This document shows positions 23,071 to 33,708 of a DNA stretch of 64,000 bases, in pieces; position 1 is the first letter of the stretch, and the number at the start of each line of letters is the position of its first letter. Source of the stretch: Lachnospiraceae bacterium G11 (GTDB lineage: Bacteria; Bacillota; Clostridia; Lachnospirales; Lachnospiraceae); assembly GCA_900103495.1 (NCBI GenBank), contig FMWZ01000006.1:62001-126000 (forward strand). Reading direction: 5' to 3'. A program made the translations under genes and the position numbers. Under the pieces are notes generated by a model. It was not told where the DNA came from and did no database searches. It was given only the letters and a program-made list of their open reading frames with translations.

Positions 23071-25296
23071 TTTCTCTACCAACACAACCTTCTCCTTCGG
23101 CAGGTGCCGTATCAACGCCGCCTCCAGATCCTCCACTCTGGTGGGTTTGGAGAGGTAGTCTGCAAAGCCGAGGCCCCGGTATTCTTCCTCCACGCCGCTT
23201 AGGGCGTTGGCAGTAAGCATGATAACGGGGGTATTGGTGTTAAGGCCTTCCTTAGAAATAATGTTAAAGGTTTCGACGCCGTCTTTTTCGGGCATTCTGT
23301 GGTCCAAAAGGATGACGTCGTATTTTGTCTTTTTACATAATTCGATGGCTTCATCGCCGCCGGAAGCTTTATCAATTTTTAATTCCGTGGGCTTGAGGAG
23401 GCCTTCAACAACCATGAGATTCATGGGAACATCGTCAACAACAAGGATTCTTGCATCGGGTGCCCTGAAGCTTTCCTTGTAGGTCTCTTCAGCAACTTCA
23501 GCCTGCTTTGTGAAAGGACCGACAGGAGTAAAGTCTGCAACCTTCTGAGGCAGGCGAACGGTAAATTTACTGCCAACGCCCACTTTACTGTCAACGAAGA
23601 TTGAGCCGTTCATAATGGTAATAAGGTCCTTGGTGATTGCAAGGCCAAGGCCCGTTCCCTGAATGGAAGCATTCTGCTTCTCGTTAACTCGCTTAAAGGA
23701 ATCAAACAGGAAAGGAATATCTTCCTTCACAATTCCGATACCGGTATCACTTACGGAAATGATAAGATCGATGCTTTCATCGTCGGTTTTCTCGTACCCC
23801 ATGTCAATGGTGACACCGCCGGTTTTGGTATATTTGAGGGCATTGGAGGTGATGTTTGAAAGCACTTGGTTAATTAGCCTGAAATCTCCCTTTAGGGCAG
23901 AGGGGAGAGAATCGTCGCTTTTTACCTCAAGGTATAAGCCCTTCTTACCCGCCATCTGCTCAAAGCAAAGATAGCAGTCTCTTAAGAGGTCGTGAGGATT
24001 GTAGGTCCTTGTGATGACCTCCATCTTGTTGGCCTCGATTTTGGAGAAGTCCAAAACGTCATTGATAAGCCCCAAAAGGATGTCTCCGGCGGACTGAATG
24101 CCTTCCGCATAGTCCTTTAAAATCGGGTCATTGGCGGAACGGAGAATCATCTGATTCATTCCGAGAATGGAATTAAGGGGTGTTCGTATCTCGTGAGACA
24201 TATTGGCGAGGAAGGTGCTTTTGGCTTCATTGGCCTTCTCTGCCATGGTTTTGGCTTGTCTTATTTCGTTAAGGAAGAAGACTTCCTCCGTGGTATCCTC
24301 AATCAGGAAATACGAACCGATAATTCGGCCCTTGTGGTCAGCAAGATTACTGTATTTCACGCGGTAATGTCTGTCCGAAGAACTATCGGAGGGATTTGTT
24401 TTTTTCACATAAGGAATGGAGCCGTAGGAGCTGTCGTCGTTAACAAGGTTCCTAAGGACGGTGGCCACGGGCTCGGAACGGAGCGTAAAGTTTTCGGCAG
24501 TAATATCGAAATGCTTTTCGGCAAAAGTGTTGGCGTAGATGTAGTGATTGTCCAGATCCAAGAGGATAAGGCCCTCATTCATGTTGTCCACGGCTCGCCC
24601 GATGGCCGAAACCATAAGACTTCTGGGAATAAAGATGGTGATGCAAATGTATATGAGGATTCCGCCCACGGCATAGAAAACAACGGAAGCGTCCAGAACC
24701 AGACCCAGGGCCATGTATCCGAGGTTTAGAAGCACAATCAGAATCAGGATGCCAAGAATCAGCACGTACTGGGTTCTGTAGAGGCTGTAGCTTCGATGAA
24801 TCCTCACGAGAATGAAGGCGAAGGCAATGGCCAGCATAACATAGTCAATGGTCAGGTGAATGTAATACAGAGTAAGAAATCCTGTCTGGAAAAAAACAGC
24901 CCCATCTCCACCCCGGGTTTCAAATATATAAAATTCATGGTTTAACATGGGATTTAAAAGAATCAGAAGGGAATCGATACCCATAATGGCACCGGCAAGA
25001 AGCCTGAATCTCTTTATTACCTGATCGTGTCCGGTGTAGGAAAGAAGGAAACCGGAAAGATAAAAAATGGTCCAGTCCAGGCACACAAAGTAAGCGCAGT
25101 ATCCGTGCTCAGCCATTAATGAATTGAAGGAAATGGCCACAATAATGTTAGCAATGATAGCCAGAATACCGGCTCTCATGGCCTTAATAAATACATGACC
25201 ATACCTCTCCTTAATGGACTTGAAGGCCCTGATGGTGAAGAGCATGGTCGCTATTGCAATACAGTCGACTATAACGTAGATAATCTTTGTAAGCAT
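23068..25296 (-). CDS. Hybrid sensor histidine kinase with 7TM N-terminus and receiver
   Basis: 742 residues from the ATG at 25296 (CGGAG 7 nt upstream on the - strand; 16 extra codons upstream are unlikely). About seven membrane segments (1-220), a PAS-like sensor (about 225-345), HisKA with the phospho-His in [17 protein letters not shown], HATPase_c with N, G1 and G2 boxes ([16 protein letters not shown]), then a REC domain with phospho-Asp in [12 protein letters not shown]. No HPt or output domain, so it must pass phosphate to an unlinked partner. Single gene, divergent from 25431. Confidence 0.93.
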   Translation of the reverse strand: MLTKIIYVIVDCIAIATMLFTIRAFKSIKERYGHVFIKAMRAGILAIIANIIVAISFNSLMAEHGYCAYFVCLDWTIFYLSGFLLSYTGHDQVIKRFRLLAGAIMGIDSLLILLNPMLNHEFYIFETRGGDGAVFFQTGFLTLYYIHLTIDYVMLAIAFAFILVRIHRSYSLYRTQYVLILGILILIVLLNLGYMALGLVLDASVVFYAVGGILIYICITIFIPRSLMVSAIGRAVDNMNEGLILLDLDNHYIYANTFAEKHFDITAENFTLRSEPVATVLRNLVNDDSSYGSIPYVKKTNPSDSSSDRHYRVKYSNLADHKGRIIGSYFLIEDTTEEVFFLNEIRQAKTMAEKANEAKSTFLANMSHEIRTPLNSILGMNQMILRSANDPILKDYAEGIQSAGDILLGLINDVLDFSKIEANKMEVITRTYNPHDLLRDCYLCFEQMAGKKGLYLEVKSDDSLPSALKGDFRLINQVLSNITSNALKYTKTGGVTIDMGYEKTDDESIDLIISVSDTGIGIVKEDIPFLFDSFKRVNEKQNASIQGTGLGLAITKDLITIMNGSIFVDSKVGVGSKFTVRLPQKVADFTPVGPFTKQAEVAEETYKESFRAPDARILVVDDVPMNLMVVEGLLKPTELKIDKASGGDEAIELCKKTKYDVILLDHRMPEKDGVETFNIISKEGLNTNTPVIMLTANALSGVEEEYRGLGFADYLSKPTRVEDLEAALIRHLPKEKVVLVEK

Positions 25297-25363
25297 AGTT
25301 TTCTCCGAGTCTGAACTTACCCTATGAAATGTATTATAACACAAAAAACGGAAGTTTATCTAT

Positions 25364-25393
25364 TTGACTATGATGCAATGCGCCGTATATAAT
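25364..25393 (+). promoter_or_regulatory. Promoter of the flavin oxidoreductase gene
   Basis: TTGACT (25364-25369), 18-bp spacer, TATAAT (25388-25393). A - strand TATAAT (25333-25338, reverse) probably serves the divergent kinase. Confidence 0.6.
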
Positions 25394-25430
25394 TAATAGG
25401 ATTGAAATTTCTTTTTTTAGGGGATTTGTA

Positions 25431-27029
25431 ATGAGCAAAAAAGCTTTGATTATCGGCGCAGGCCCTGCGGGACTTACAGCGGCATATGAACTTCTTAAGA
25501 AGGGCAGCGACATTGAGGTTACGGTCTTTGAGGAAACGGAGCAATTCGGCGGAATTTCCAAGACTGTAGAATATAAAGGAAACCGTATGGATATGGGCGG
25601 CCACAGGTTCTTTAGTAAGATTCCTGAGGTTAATGCATGGTGGGATGAAATGCTTCCCATGCAGGGTTCCAAGTCATACGATGACATTGTTCTTGGCAGA
25701 GAGAGCCACGTGGCAAAAAAAGGCCCTGATCCCGAGAAGGAAGACAGGGTTATGCTTACCCGTCACAGAGTTTCCAGAATTCTCTTTGACAACAAGTTCT
25801 ATGACTATCCCATTTCACTTAAGCCTGAGACTTTCAAGAACTTTGGATTTTTAACCACCATGAAGGTTGGTTTTTCATATCTTGCCAGCGTTTTCCATAA
25901 ACGCCCGGTTACAAACCTTGAGAACTTCTATATTAACAGCTTCGGTAAGAAGCTTTACGGAATGTTCTTTGAATATTATACCGAGAACCTTTGGGGCAGA
26001 CATCCTTCCGAGATTGATGCTTCTTGGGGTGCCCAGAGAACCAAGGGTTTGTCCATTTTCGGCATTATCAAGGACTTCTTCGGAAGACTCTTTAAGGTTA
26101 AGAATCGTAAGGTAAACACCTCACTTATTGAGGAATTCAAATATCCCAAGTTAGGCCCCGGCCAGCTTTGGGACGTTACCGCTTCCGAGGTGGAAAGACT
26201 TGGGGGCAAGATTGTCAAGAACGCCAAGGTAGTTCGCGTAAACAAGGTAACTGAGGGTGGAGTTGAGAAACTTACATCTCTTGTTTATAAAGACATGAAT
26301 ACCGGTGAAGAGGTAACTGTGGAAGGAGATTATATCGTTTCTTCCATGCCTGTAAAGGACCTTGTGGCAGGAATGAACGACGTTCCCGAAAAGGAAGCAA
26401 AGATTGCGGCAGGCCTTCCCTACCGTGATTACATGACACTGGGCGTGCTGATTCCAAAGCTTAAGCTGGTCAACAAGACAGACATTAAGACCATGGGAAA
26501 TATCGTGCCCGACAACTGGGTATATGTTCAGGACCGTCGAGTTAAGCTGGGACGTTTCCAGATTTACAACAACTGGTCTCCTTACATGATTAAGGATCTT
26601 GAAAATACGGTTTGGATCGGCCTTGAGTACTTCGTAAACGAGGGCGATGAGTACTGGAACATGACGGAGGATGAGTTCGCCAAGCTTGGTATCGATGAGA
26701 TGGTAAAACTCGGCCTTATCGACTCAGCCGACGAAGTTATCGATTACCACATGGAGAAGGTTAAGAAGGCATATCCTGCTTACTTTGACACCTATGATGA
26801 AATCGATACTCTGGTTTCCTATCTTAAGAAAATCGAAAATCTCTACTGTGTAGGTCGTAACGGCCAGCACAGATACAATAATATCGACCATTCAATGGTT
26901 ACTTCCTTTGAGACTGTCAAGGCGATTCTGTCCGGCAGCACCAATAAGGACGCCATCTGGTCTGTAAATACTGAAGAGGAGTATCACGAGTCCAAGGAAG
27001 AGGATTCGGAGGAACTTGAAGTAGACTAA
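25431..27029 (+). CDS. FAD-dependent oxidoreductase (protoporphyrinogen oxidase/UDP-galactopyranose mutase-like)
   Basis: 532 residues. The Rossmann dinucleotide motif [20 protein letters not shown] opens the protein, then [22 protein letters not shown], the second FAD contact typical of amine oxidase/UDP-galactopyranose mutase-like enzymes. The acidic C-terminus (about 510-532) is not part of the fold. These NAD(P)/FAD proteins are often near cell-surface glycan genes, but no glycosyltransferase is nearby here. AGGGG precedes the ATG. Followed 3 nt later by a YitT gene. Substrate unknown. Confidence 0.82.
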   Translation: MSKKALIIGAGPAGLTAAYELLKKGSDIEVTVFEETEQFGGISKTVEYKGNRMDMGGHRFFSKIPEVNAWWDEMLPMQGSKSYDDIVLGRESHVAKKGPDPEKEDRVMLTRHRVSRILFDNKFYDYPISLKPETFKNFGFLTTMKVGFSYLASVFHKRPVTNLENFYINSFGKKLYGMFFEYYTENLWGRHPSEIDASWGAQRTKGLSIFGIIKDFFGRLFKVKNRKVNTSLIEEFKYPKLGPGQLWDVTASEVERLGGKIVKNAKVVRVNKVTEGGVEKLTSLVYKDMNTGEEVTVEGDYIVSSMPVKDLVAGMNDVPEKEAKIAAGLPYRDYMTLGVLIPKLKLVNKTDIKTMGNIVPDNWVYVQDRRVKLGRFQIYNNWSPYMIKDLENTVWIGLEYFVNEGDEYWNMTEDEFAKLGIDEMVKLGLIDSADEVIDYHMEKVKKAYPAYFDTYDEIDTLVSYLKKIENLYCVGRNGQHRYNNIDHSMVTSFETVKAILSGSTNKDAIWSVNTEEEYHESKEEDSEELEVD

Positions 27030-27031
27030 GT

Positions 27032-27868
27032 ATGAACAAGAAATTAAGCAATTTCATGTCATATGTACTGATAGTGGTTGGAGCTCTTTTGGCCAGCTTT
27101 TCGGTTGCCTGCATTCTTATTCCCAATGATGCAATCGACTACGGCACTGCGGGCATAGCCATTATCGTAAGCAAACTGACAGGTTTTAACCTGTCTCTTT
27201 GTGTGTTCTTTATTTTTCTTCCTTTCCTGATTTTCGGCTTTATTATTCTTGGCAAAAGATTCGGAATCAAGGCGGCTTTGGGGTCCCTGGTATATACAGT
27301 GGGACTTGAAGTTTTTGAAGAGGTTTCCTTTGAAATCAACACCGAGCATTTCCTTGCGGTGGTTTTCGGCGGAGCAATTCTTGGCCTGGGTCTTGCATTG
27401 ATTCTAAGACATGACGGCTGTATCGACGGGTCGGAGATTTTTGCCAACATAATCATTAAGAAGATTTCCGATAAGACAGGCAAGAACTTCAGTATGTCTT
27501 ATCTTCTCATAGGCTTTAATGCCTGTGTCTATATTGCAGCTTTCCTTTTAATTAACAGAAATTCGGCGCTTTTAAGCCTTTTGGTTTATGTTATTGCCAC
27601 CGCAATAATCGATCACTTTACGGATCACTTCGAGGCCATCAAACAGGTCACCATTATTACCAAGGAGCCTGATGAGCTGGTGAAGGCCATTAAGACGGAG
27701 CTTAACAAGACCTGTACAATGATGGATTCATACGGTGCCATAAGCGGCGAGAACAAGACGCTTATCTGTTATATTAACTATTTCGAACTTTCCAAGATGA
27801 AAGAAATAATCTCGCGGAACAAGGGAACCTTCAGTACGGTTACCACAATTGACGAGATATTACGATAA
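27032..27868 (+). CDS. YitT-family membrane protein (DUF161/DUF2179)
   Basis: 278 residues. About five membrane segments (residues 8-190) and a C-terminal DUF2179 domain (about 200-275, ITKEPDELVKAIKTELNKTCTMM). Family members are of unknown transport function. Same operon as the oxidoreductase (2-nt gap). Confidence 0.9.
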   Translation: MNKKLSNFMSYVLIVVGALLASFSVACILIPNDAIDYGTAGIAIIVSKLTGFNLSLCVFFIFLPFLIFGFIILGKRFGIKAALGSLVYTVGLEVFEEVSFEINTEHFLAVVFGGAILGLGLALILRHDGCIDGSEIFANIIIKKISDKTGKNFSMSYLLIGFNACVYIAAFLLINRNSALLSLLVYVIATAIIDHFTDHFEAIKQVTIITKEPDELVKAIKTELNKTCTMMDSYGAISGENKTLICYINYFELSKMKEIISRNKGTFSTVTTIDEILR

Positions 27869-27889
27869 TGTCCCAACGGGAGGATTGGT

Positions 27890-28069
27890 ATGACTCAGAT
27901 TATTTTTTGGTCCGTTCTTTTGATAGTGGAAGTGGTTTCCTACATTATCATAGTGAAAAAGCTGAAGGCCACCAATGCGCCCCGGAAGGTCAATCTTTTA
28001 GCTTTGCTGGCTTTTCTTATTGTATTTGCGACTATCTTTAAATTCATTGTGTTTCCGGTTGTAGGGTAG
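27890..28069 (+). CDS. 59-residue two-span membrane protein
   Basis: Too short for a standard ORF list. MTQIIFWSVLLIVEVVSYII and LLALLAFLIVFATIFKFIVF are two membrane helices joined by a basic loop. CGGGAGG lies 7 nt before the ATG. It sits 21 nt after yitT and 26 nt before the response regulator, so it may belong to either operon. No family recognised. Confidence 0.72.
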   Translation: MTQIIFWSVLLIVEVVSYIIIVKKLKATNAPRKVNLLALLAFLIVFATIFKFIVFPVVG

Positions 28070-28095
28070 TATGTGCACACCCCGGAGGTTGGAAG

Positions 28096-28770
28096 ATGCG
28101 TGTACTAATTGCAGAGGACGAGGTAGCAACCGCCAAGGCCCTTAAGGTGCTTTTGGAAAAAGCGGGCTGCTCCGTAGACATTGTTCACAATGGTAATGAC
28201 GCGTGGGATTACATCGAGGCAGGAACCTACGAGGTAATCGTGCTTGATATTATGATGCCCGGCAAAAGCGGGCTTGAAGTTCTTTCACTTATTCGAAACA
28301 ATCACTTGACCGTTCCGGTCATGCTTCTCACATCCAAAGCAGAAATTGAAGACAGGGTAGCAGGTCTTGACGCAGGAGCGGATGATTATCTGCCAAAACC
28401 CTTCGCCACCTCCGAACTTATTGCCAGAGTCAAGGCTTTGGGCCGTCGAAGCGAATCATATACCAACTCAGTCAACACCATCGGGAATGTGACTCTCGAT
28501 GCCAATCGCTATGAAATGTCAGCTTCGGGAGGCAGTGTTAAACTTGCCAATAAGGAATTTCAGCTTATGGAATTGTTTATGGGACACCCGGGTCATGTTT
28601 TCTCCACAGAGCATCTGATGGAGAAGATCTGGGGATATGACACTGAATCTGACATAGATGTCGTATGGACACATATAGGATTTGTCAGGAAGAAACTTAG
28701 AAGTATTGGTGCCAATGTTGAAATCAAAACCATGCGAGGTGCCGGTTATGCACTGGAGGTAATCTCATGA
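28096..28770 (+). CDS. OmpR/PhoB-family response regulator
   Basis: 224 residues. REC domain (1-115) with acidic pair EDE (8-10), phospho-Asp in IVLDIMMPGKSG and Lys in LPKPF. The C-terminal winged helix (about 128-222) ends with FVRKKLRSIGANVEIKTMRGAGYALE. CGGAGG ribosome site. Overlaps its kinase by 4 nt. A PhoB-like direct repeat before the VTC operon (30369) is a likely target. Confidence 0.93.
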   Translation: MRVLIAEDEVATAKALKVLLEKAGCSVDIVHNGNDAWDYIEAGTYEVIVLDIMMPGKSGLEVLSLIRNNHLTVPVMLLTSKAEIEDRVAGLDAGADDYLPKPFATSELIARVKALGRRSESYTNSVNTIGNVTLDANRYEMSASGGSVKLANKEFQLMELFMGHPGHVFSTEHLMEKIWGYDTESDIDVVWTHIGFVRKKLRSIGANVEIKTMRGAGYALEVIS

Positions 28771-30023
28771 TAAGACGGATGAGACATCGGGTTATTCTGG
28801 CCGCAATGGTGGCCTTCTTCGCAGTAATTTTGACCATTGCAGTTTTGGTTAATGTGGTCAATTACGTAATGGTCACAAGCAGAGCGGATAACACTCTTGA
28901 AGCCATACTTAATTATGAGAGAGGCCCCATGGGACCCAGAGGTGCCGGGGATAAGAGTGAGCCCCCCGAAGCTGTCGGCCCCCAGGAAGCTCGTCCATTT
29001 ATGGAGTTGCCTGATAAAGAGTTAAACTACATGACAAGATTCTTTATCGTAAGGTTTGATGAGAGTGGAGAGGCTTATTCTGTTTTTACCGACTTCATAG
29101 CTTCAATCGACGAGGAACAGGCCAAGGAGTACGGACAAAAGGCCTTCGATTCCGGGAAAGAACACGGGTATCTTGGCGAGTACAGATACGTAAGGGCTAC
29201 CAGGGACGGGGACACGGTGGTTGCTTTCCTAAATACCCTTCGTGAGAGACAGAGCATGCAGGCACTCCTTTTGATGACCCTAGGAATTTCGGGAGTCAGC
29301 CTCATTGTGGTATTTATTCTTGTGGTGATTCTGTCGAGAAGAGCAATTAAACCCTACGCCGCAAATATCGAGAGGCAGAAGCAGTTTATTACCGATGCAA
29401 GCCATGAGCTTAAGACGCCTTTGACTTCAATTTCCACCAGCCTTGATGTTTTGGAAATGGAGAGCGGCGAGAGCGAATGGGTGGGGAATATCAGGAAGCA
29501 GACCGGTCGAATGAGCAAACTTGTTAGCGAGCTGGTGACTTTATCAAGGCTTGATGAGGAGATTCCGCTTCCAAATAAGGAGAAGTTTTCTTTGAGCAAT
29601 GCGGCTTGGGAGATTGTGGATGTTTATAAGACCCAGGCCAAGGCTGCAGGGAAGAATTTTAGTATTGATATTGAAGATGATGTGATGATGGTGGGAGAGA
29701 AGGCTGCGGTGCAGCAGATGCTTTCCGTGCTTCTTGACAATGCCATCCGCTACTCGGATGCTTCGGGGGATATCAGAGTAGGCATATATAAGAAGAGAAA
29801 CAGGGCCTACGTGGAGGTATTTAACACGTGCGATTATGAGGTGCCGCCGGATACGGAGCGGCTCTTTGATCGTTTCTACAGGCCGGATGGCGCCAGAAGC
29901 ACCAAAACCGGCGGCACCGGCGTTGGCCTCGCCATTGCCAAGGCTGTGGCCGAAACCCATGGCGGGACTATCACCGCCAACTGCCCCAGCGGCAAGACAA
30001 TGACGATTAAGGTGAAGATATAG
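28767..30023 (+). CDS. Sensor histidine kinase, partner of the 28096 regulator
   Basis: 418 residues. Two membrane segments (about 11-31 and 170-192) enclose an outside sensor of about 140 residues with a Pro/Gly-rich stretch. HisKA contains FITDASHELKTPLTSISTSL with the phospho-His. HATPase has the N box (LLDNAIRYS) and G box (GTGVGLAIAKAVAETHGG). Its TAG stop is followed one base later by the left 216-bp repeat. Confidence 0.93.
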   Translation: MIRRMRHRVILAAMVAFFAVILTIAVLVNVVNYVMVTSRADNTLEAILNYERGPMGPRGAGDKSEPPEAVGPQEARPFMELPDKELNYMTRFFIVRFDESGEAYSVFTDFIASIDEEQAKEYGQKAFDSGKEHGYLGEYRYVRATRDGDTVVAFLNTLRERQSMQALLLMTLGISGVSLIVVFILVVILSRRAIKPYAANIERQKQFITDASHELKTPLTSISTSLDVLEMESGESEWVGNIRKQTGRMSKLVSELVTLSRLDEEIPLPNKEKFSLSNAAWEIVDVYKTQAKAAGKNFSIDIEDDVMMVGEKAAVQQMLSVLLDNAIRYSDASGDIRVGIYKKRNRAYVEVFNTCDYEVPPDTERLFDRFYRPDGARSTKTGGTGVGLAIAKAVAETHGGTITANCPSGKTMTIKVKI

Positions 30024-30024
30024 T

Positions 30025-30240
30025 GGTTTACATAAGTAGGCGATTTTTGCGATTCCCACTAATGAAATCGCGAAATCGCTTATTTATTATGCTCCCGAAG
30101 CCCCAGGAAGGGCAAAATCAAGCAAAATAAGCGGATAAATCAGGTGTTTTCACCTGATTATCCGCTTTTCTAGTTTGTTTTGGTTTACATAACGTTTCCG
30201 AAGACATAACAATTTCAGGAAATTGAAATTTTGTTATGTC
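30025..30240 (+). repeat. 216-bp inverted repeat, left copy
   Basis: Runs from GGTTTACATAAG to GTTATGTC. It matches the reverse complement of 33702-33917 over the same 216-bp length with about 29 mismatches by hand count; the central about 100 bp is identical. It contains three hairpins: GCGATTT/AAATCGC (from 30041), AAGCGGATAA...TTATCCGCTT (30129-30167, followed by TTTTC, likely a terminator) and GACATAACAA/TTTTGTTATGTC (30203-30240). No coding potential. The remaining 30241-30368 shows nothing further. Confidence 0.88.
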
Positions 30241-30368
30241 TTCTCCGGTTTCGGCGCCTCATTTGCCCCAAGCCTCACCAATTTCTACGCCCCAAAGCAA
30301 GCTTCAAATCAGGCTTCCAACGGGCTTCTTAGGCAATCCCCCGAAATAGATGAAAAAAATTTCCTCAC

Positions 30369-30400
30369 TTCAGGTTCATTTCAGGTTGCGCTGCCATAAT
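30369..30400 (+). promoter_or_regulatory. PhoB-like direct repeat and -10 of the VTC operon
   Basis: TTCAGGTT at 30369-30376 and again at 30380-30387, an 11-bp period, followed by CATAAT (30395-30400). No TTGACA is present; the repeats cover the -35 position. This is the usual arrangement for OmpR/PhoB-family activators such as the regulator at 28096. Confidence 0.65.
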
Positions 30401-30431
30401 GAGCTCAACAAAGCGAAAGGAGAAACGATAA

Positions 30432-31124
30432 ATGCAGCAGGAAAAGCACTACAGGCATGAGCTGAAATACAGCATTTCCTACTCGGAGTACCTGGCCATG
30501 CGAGGGCGCCTTGGGATGGTGATGGAGAAAGATCCCCATACCAACGACGCGGGGCTGTACCAAATCAGAAGCATCTACTTCGACAACTCCGACGACAAGG
30601 CCTTAAGAGAAAAGATTGACGGAATCGAAAAGAGAGAGAAATTTCGAATCCGTTACTATAACGATGATTTTTCATTTATAACCCTTGAAAAAAAGATGAA
30701 AATCGACAACCTGTGCCTCAAATATGACGCGCGGATTACCAAGGAAGAATGCCAAAGGATTCTTGACGGCGACCTGGATTTCATGAAAGGCCACAAGGAA
30801 GAGCTGGTTAGAGAGCTTTACGCCAAGATGCGCTATCAGCGGCTTAAGCCCCGGGTCCTGGTTTCCTACGTGAGGGAGCCATACATTTACAGGGCGGGCA
30901 ACGTTCGAGTGACCTTCGATTTTGCCATAAGGACAAGCCTTTATTCCCAGAATTTCCTGACGGATAAGGTCACGGACATAAGTGCCACGGACACCCCGTC
31001 GGACATGATTCTTGAGGTAAAATACGACGCGTTTCTCCCCGAAGTCATTAAGAGCCTCATTCAAATCAAAGGGGCGAGACAACAGGCTTTTTCAAAATAC
31101 GGCGCATGCCGCAGATTCGGATAA
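30432..31124 (+). CDS. VTC-domain (polyphosphate polymerase-like) protein
   Basis: 230 residues covering a complete VTC tunnel domain: YRHELKYSISYSEY, IRSIYFDN, REKFRIRYYND, LEKK, SYVREPYIY and MILEVKYDAFLP, giving the Lys/Arg and acidic strands that bind polyphosphate and metal in yeast Vtc4. It is a free domain without SPX or membrane parts. In Firmicutes it is recurrently encoded with DUF4956 and CotH, as here. Ribosome site AAAGGAG. Whether it makes polyphosphate is not shown by sequence. Confidence 0.9.
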   Translation: MQQEKHYRHELKYSISYSEYLAMRGRLGMVMEKDPHTNDAGLYQIRSIYFDNSDDKALREKIDGIEKREKFRIRYYNDDFSFITLEKKMKIDNLCLKYDARITKEECQRILDGDLDFMKGHKEELVRELYAKMRYQRLKPRVLVSYVREPYIYRAGNVRVTFDFAIRTSLYSQNFLTDKVTDISATDTPSDMILEVKYDAFLPEVIKSLIQIKGARQQAFSKYGACRRFG

Positions 31125-31149
31125 TTCATATTTATAGGAGGAAAAACAA

Positions 31150-31821
31150 ATGACATTCAGCAATATTTTCAAATCAAGTTTCTTAGAGAGTGTAACAGAG
31201 TTTTCGCCTGTCGATGTTTTGGTGGGCATGGCTTTTGCCTTGATTCTTGGACTTTTCATTTTTCTTATATATAAGAAGACCTTTTCGGGAATCATGTATT
31301 CCACAGGTTTTGCCATGTCGCTGGTGGGACTTTCATTGGTGACAACCCTTGTTATTATGGCCGTTACGTCCAACGTTGTGCTTTCCCTTGGTATGGTCGG
31401 TGCCCTTTCAATCGTGAGATTCCGTTCCGCAATTAAAGAGCCCATGGAAATTGTATTTTTGTTCTGGGCTCTTGCGGTGGGCATCGTCATCGGAGCCGGA
31501 ATGATACCTTTGGCGGTTATCGGGTCGGTAATCATAGGGGCGATACTTGTGGTTTTTGCCAAAAAGAAATTCGGCGACGAGCCCTACATCTTAATTGTTA
31601 ACTGTGCTGATGAAAAAGCCGAGGAAAACGCCATGAACATCATCGCAAAGTCAGTAAACAAGCACATCGTGAAGTCCAAAACCGTGACATCCGCCGGCAT
31701 TGAGCTCACTGCGGAAATCAGGGTGAAAGATGCGGCAACAACCTTCGTCAATCGTGTGAGCGAGCTTAACGGCGTAACCGGTGCTACTCTCGTGACCTAC
31801 AACGGAGAGTACATGTCATAA
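31150..31821 (+). CDS. DUF4956 membrane protein
   Basis: 223 residues. Four membrane segments (about 18-40, 50-72, 82-100, 108-138) with the conserved MVGALSIVRFRSAIKEP, then a soluble C-terminal domain (about 145-223) with an ACT-like strand pattern. Constant partner of VTC and CotH genes. It probably anchors or feeds the polymerase; the mechanism is unknown. GGAGG ribosome site, 25 nt after the VTC gene. Confidence 0.9.
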   Translation: MTFSNIFKSSFLESVTEFSPVDVLVGMAFALILGLFIFLIYKKTFSGIMYSTGFAMSLVGLSLVTTLVIMAVTSNVVLSLGMVGALSIVRFRSAIKEPMEIVFLFWALAVGIVIGAGMIPLAVIGSVIIGAILVVFAKKKFGDEPYILIVNCADEKAEENAMNIIAKSVNKHIVKSKTVTSAGIELTAEIRVKDAATTFVNRVSELNGVTGATLVTYNGEYMS

Positions 31822-31830
31822 GGAGGGCTT

Positions 31831-33708
31831 ATGGTTAGCAGCAAACATATCTCGAAAATAATAATCGTTCTTACGGCTTTGACCGTTATCGCCTGCCTTC
31901 TTGCGGTGGTTTTTCAGGATAAGGTTGAAGCCATGGTGGGGGGCTCCGGGGTAACCATGGAGTACGAAACCAAGCTTTTTGACACAGATGAGGTGATGCA
32001 GGTGAACATTTCCATTGATGAGGATGACTGGGAGGACATGCTATCGAACGCCCTCTCGGAAGAATACTACACCTGCGACGTGGAGATTAACGGGCTTACG
32101 GTAAAAAATGTGGCCATCAGACCCAAGGGGAACACAAGCCTTACCAACATTGCCAATGATCCCGACACCGACAGGTACAGCTTAAAGCTTGAGTTTGACC
32201 ATTATGTGGAGGGGCAGACCTGCTACGGTCTGGACAAACTGATTTTGAATAACAACTATGCAGATGCCACCAACATGAAGGAAGCCATTGTTTACGATAT
32301 GTATCAATTCCTTGGGGCGGATGCTTCTTTATATAACTATGCGGAGGTTTATGTGAATGGTGAGTACTGGGGTGTCTATCTTGCCTTGGAGGGTGTGGAG
32401 CAAAGCTTCATGCTCAGAAACTACGGTACTCAGGACGGGGAGCTTTATAAACCTGAGAACATGGATATGAGTGAAAAAGGCGGCGAAAGGACTGAAGGAA
32501 TAGCGGAAAGGCCGGATGGTGCTCCGGAGATGTCAGAGGGAATGCCCGAGATGCCGGAAGGGTTTGATCCGGAGAATATGCCTGAGATGCCGGAGCAAGG
32601 TGAGTTCGATCCGGGGGCTATGAAGGAAAGAGCCAATATGGGCGAAAAGTCCGAAGGCATGCGAGGCATGAGAGATAACGGCGGTTCCGACCTCAACTAC
32701 GTTGACGATGAGCTTGACAGTTACTCCACCATCTGGGACGGCGCCATCACCGAATCCGGGGACAAAGATCACAAGCGTGTTGTGAAGGCTCTTAAGAATA
32801 TCAGCGAAGGCAATGATCTTGAGAAATATATGGATGTGGACAACATCCTTAAGTATATGGCAGTGCACACATTTGCAGTGAACCTGGACAGCCTTTCAGG
32901 CAACATGGCCCACAATTATTATCTGTATGAATACGATGGGCAGCTTAACGTCATTCCCTGGGACTACAACCTTTCCTGGGGCGGCATGGGAGGCGGTGAT
33001 TCAGATGCCACTGAAATGATTAATTACGCAATTGATTCGCCTTTTTCAAGTACTGAATTCTTCGACGGGCTGTTGTCCAACCCCGAATACCTCGAGAAAT
33101 ACCACGAATACCTGCGGCAGCTCGTCGATGAATATATAAACGGAGGTCGTTTTGATGAAGTTTATGAAAGAATTACGAGTCAGATTGACTCGCTGGTTGA
33201 GACGGATCCTACCGCTTTCTATACTTACGAAGAGTATCAGAGCGCTGCGGAAATGCTTTATGACGTAATCAAACTTAGGGCTAAGAGCATTGCCGGCCAG
33301 CTTGACGGAACAATTCCTTCCACAGATGAGGGCCAGAAAGAAGATTCTTCCTCTTTGATTGATGCTTCTGAAATTGATACCTCAGTCATGGGCCACATGA
33401 ACGGTGGAGGCGGGGGCAGAGACGCCGGAGCAGGCCGAGGCGAATTCGGAGACCAAGGTGAATCGAGGCCTAAGTTTGGCGAGAGGCCGGACAGTTCAGA
33501 CGATGGTTCCGGAGATGACCAGCGCGAGTTCAGCGAGAACGGAGCACCGGAGCCTCCTAGCGGGGATTTCCAGCCAGGTGAAGCACCGGGTGAGGCCCCA
33601 GAGCCGCCAAGCGGAAATTTCCAGCCGGGTGAGGCCCCGGAGCCTCCTAGCGGAAATTTCCAGCCTGGCGATGCCCCGGAATTGCCTCAGGAATTGCCGA
33701 CGACATAA
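31831..33708 (+). CDS. cotH: Membrane-anchored CotH-family kinase with Pro/Gly-rich tail
   Basis: 625 residues. N-terminal anchor (about 9-29), CotH kinase fold (about 45-500) with VAIRPKGNTSL, YGLDKLILNNNY, GVYLALEGVEQSF and the metal site NVIPWDYNLSWGG. An insertion (about 205-290) is rich in Pro, Glu, Met and Gly (MPEMPEG-type repeats). The C-terminal 90 residues repeat APEPPSGNFQPGE three times. CotH enzymes phosphorylate proteins using ATP in a protein-kinase-like fold. The TAA stop lies inside the right 216-bp repeat. GGAGG ribosome site 9 nt after DUF4956. Confidence 0.9.
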   Translation: MVSSKHISKIIIVLTALTVIACLLAVVFQDKVEAMVGGSGVTMEYETKLFDTDEVMQVNISIDEDDWEDMLSNALSEEYYTCDVEINGLTVKNVAIRPKGNTSLTNIANDPDTDRYSLKLEFDHYVEGQTCYGLDKLILNNNYADATNMKEAIVYDMYQFLGADASLYNYAEVYVNGEYWGVYLALEGVEQSFMLRNYGTQDGELYKPENMDMSEKGGERTEGIAERPDGAPEMSEGMPEMPEGFDPENMPEMPEQGEFDPGAMKERANMGEKSEGMRGMRDNGGSDLNYVDDELDSYSTIWDGAITESGDKDHKRVVKALKNISEGNDLEKYMDVDNILKYMAVHTFAVNLDSLSGNMAHNYYLYEYDGQLNVIPWDYNLSWGGMGGGDSDATEMINYAIDSPFSSTEFFDGLLSNPEYLEKYHEYLRQLVDEYINGGRFDEVYERITSQIDSLVETDPTAFYTYEEYQSAAEMLYDVIKLRAKSIAGQLDGTIPSTDEGQKEDSSSLIDASEIDTSVMGHMNGGGGGRDAGAGRGEFGDQGESRPKFGERPDSSDDGSGDDQREFSENGAPEPPSGDFQPGEAPGEAPEPPSGNFQPGEAPEPPSGNFQPGDAPELPQELPTT

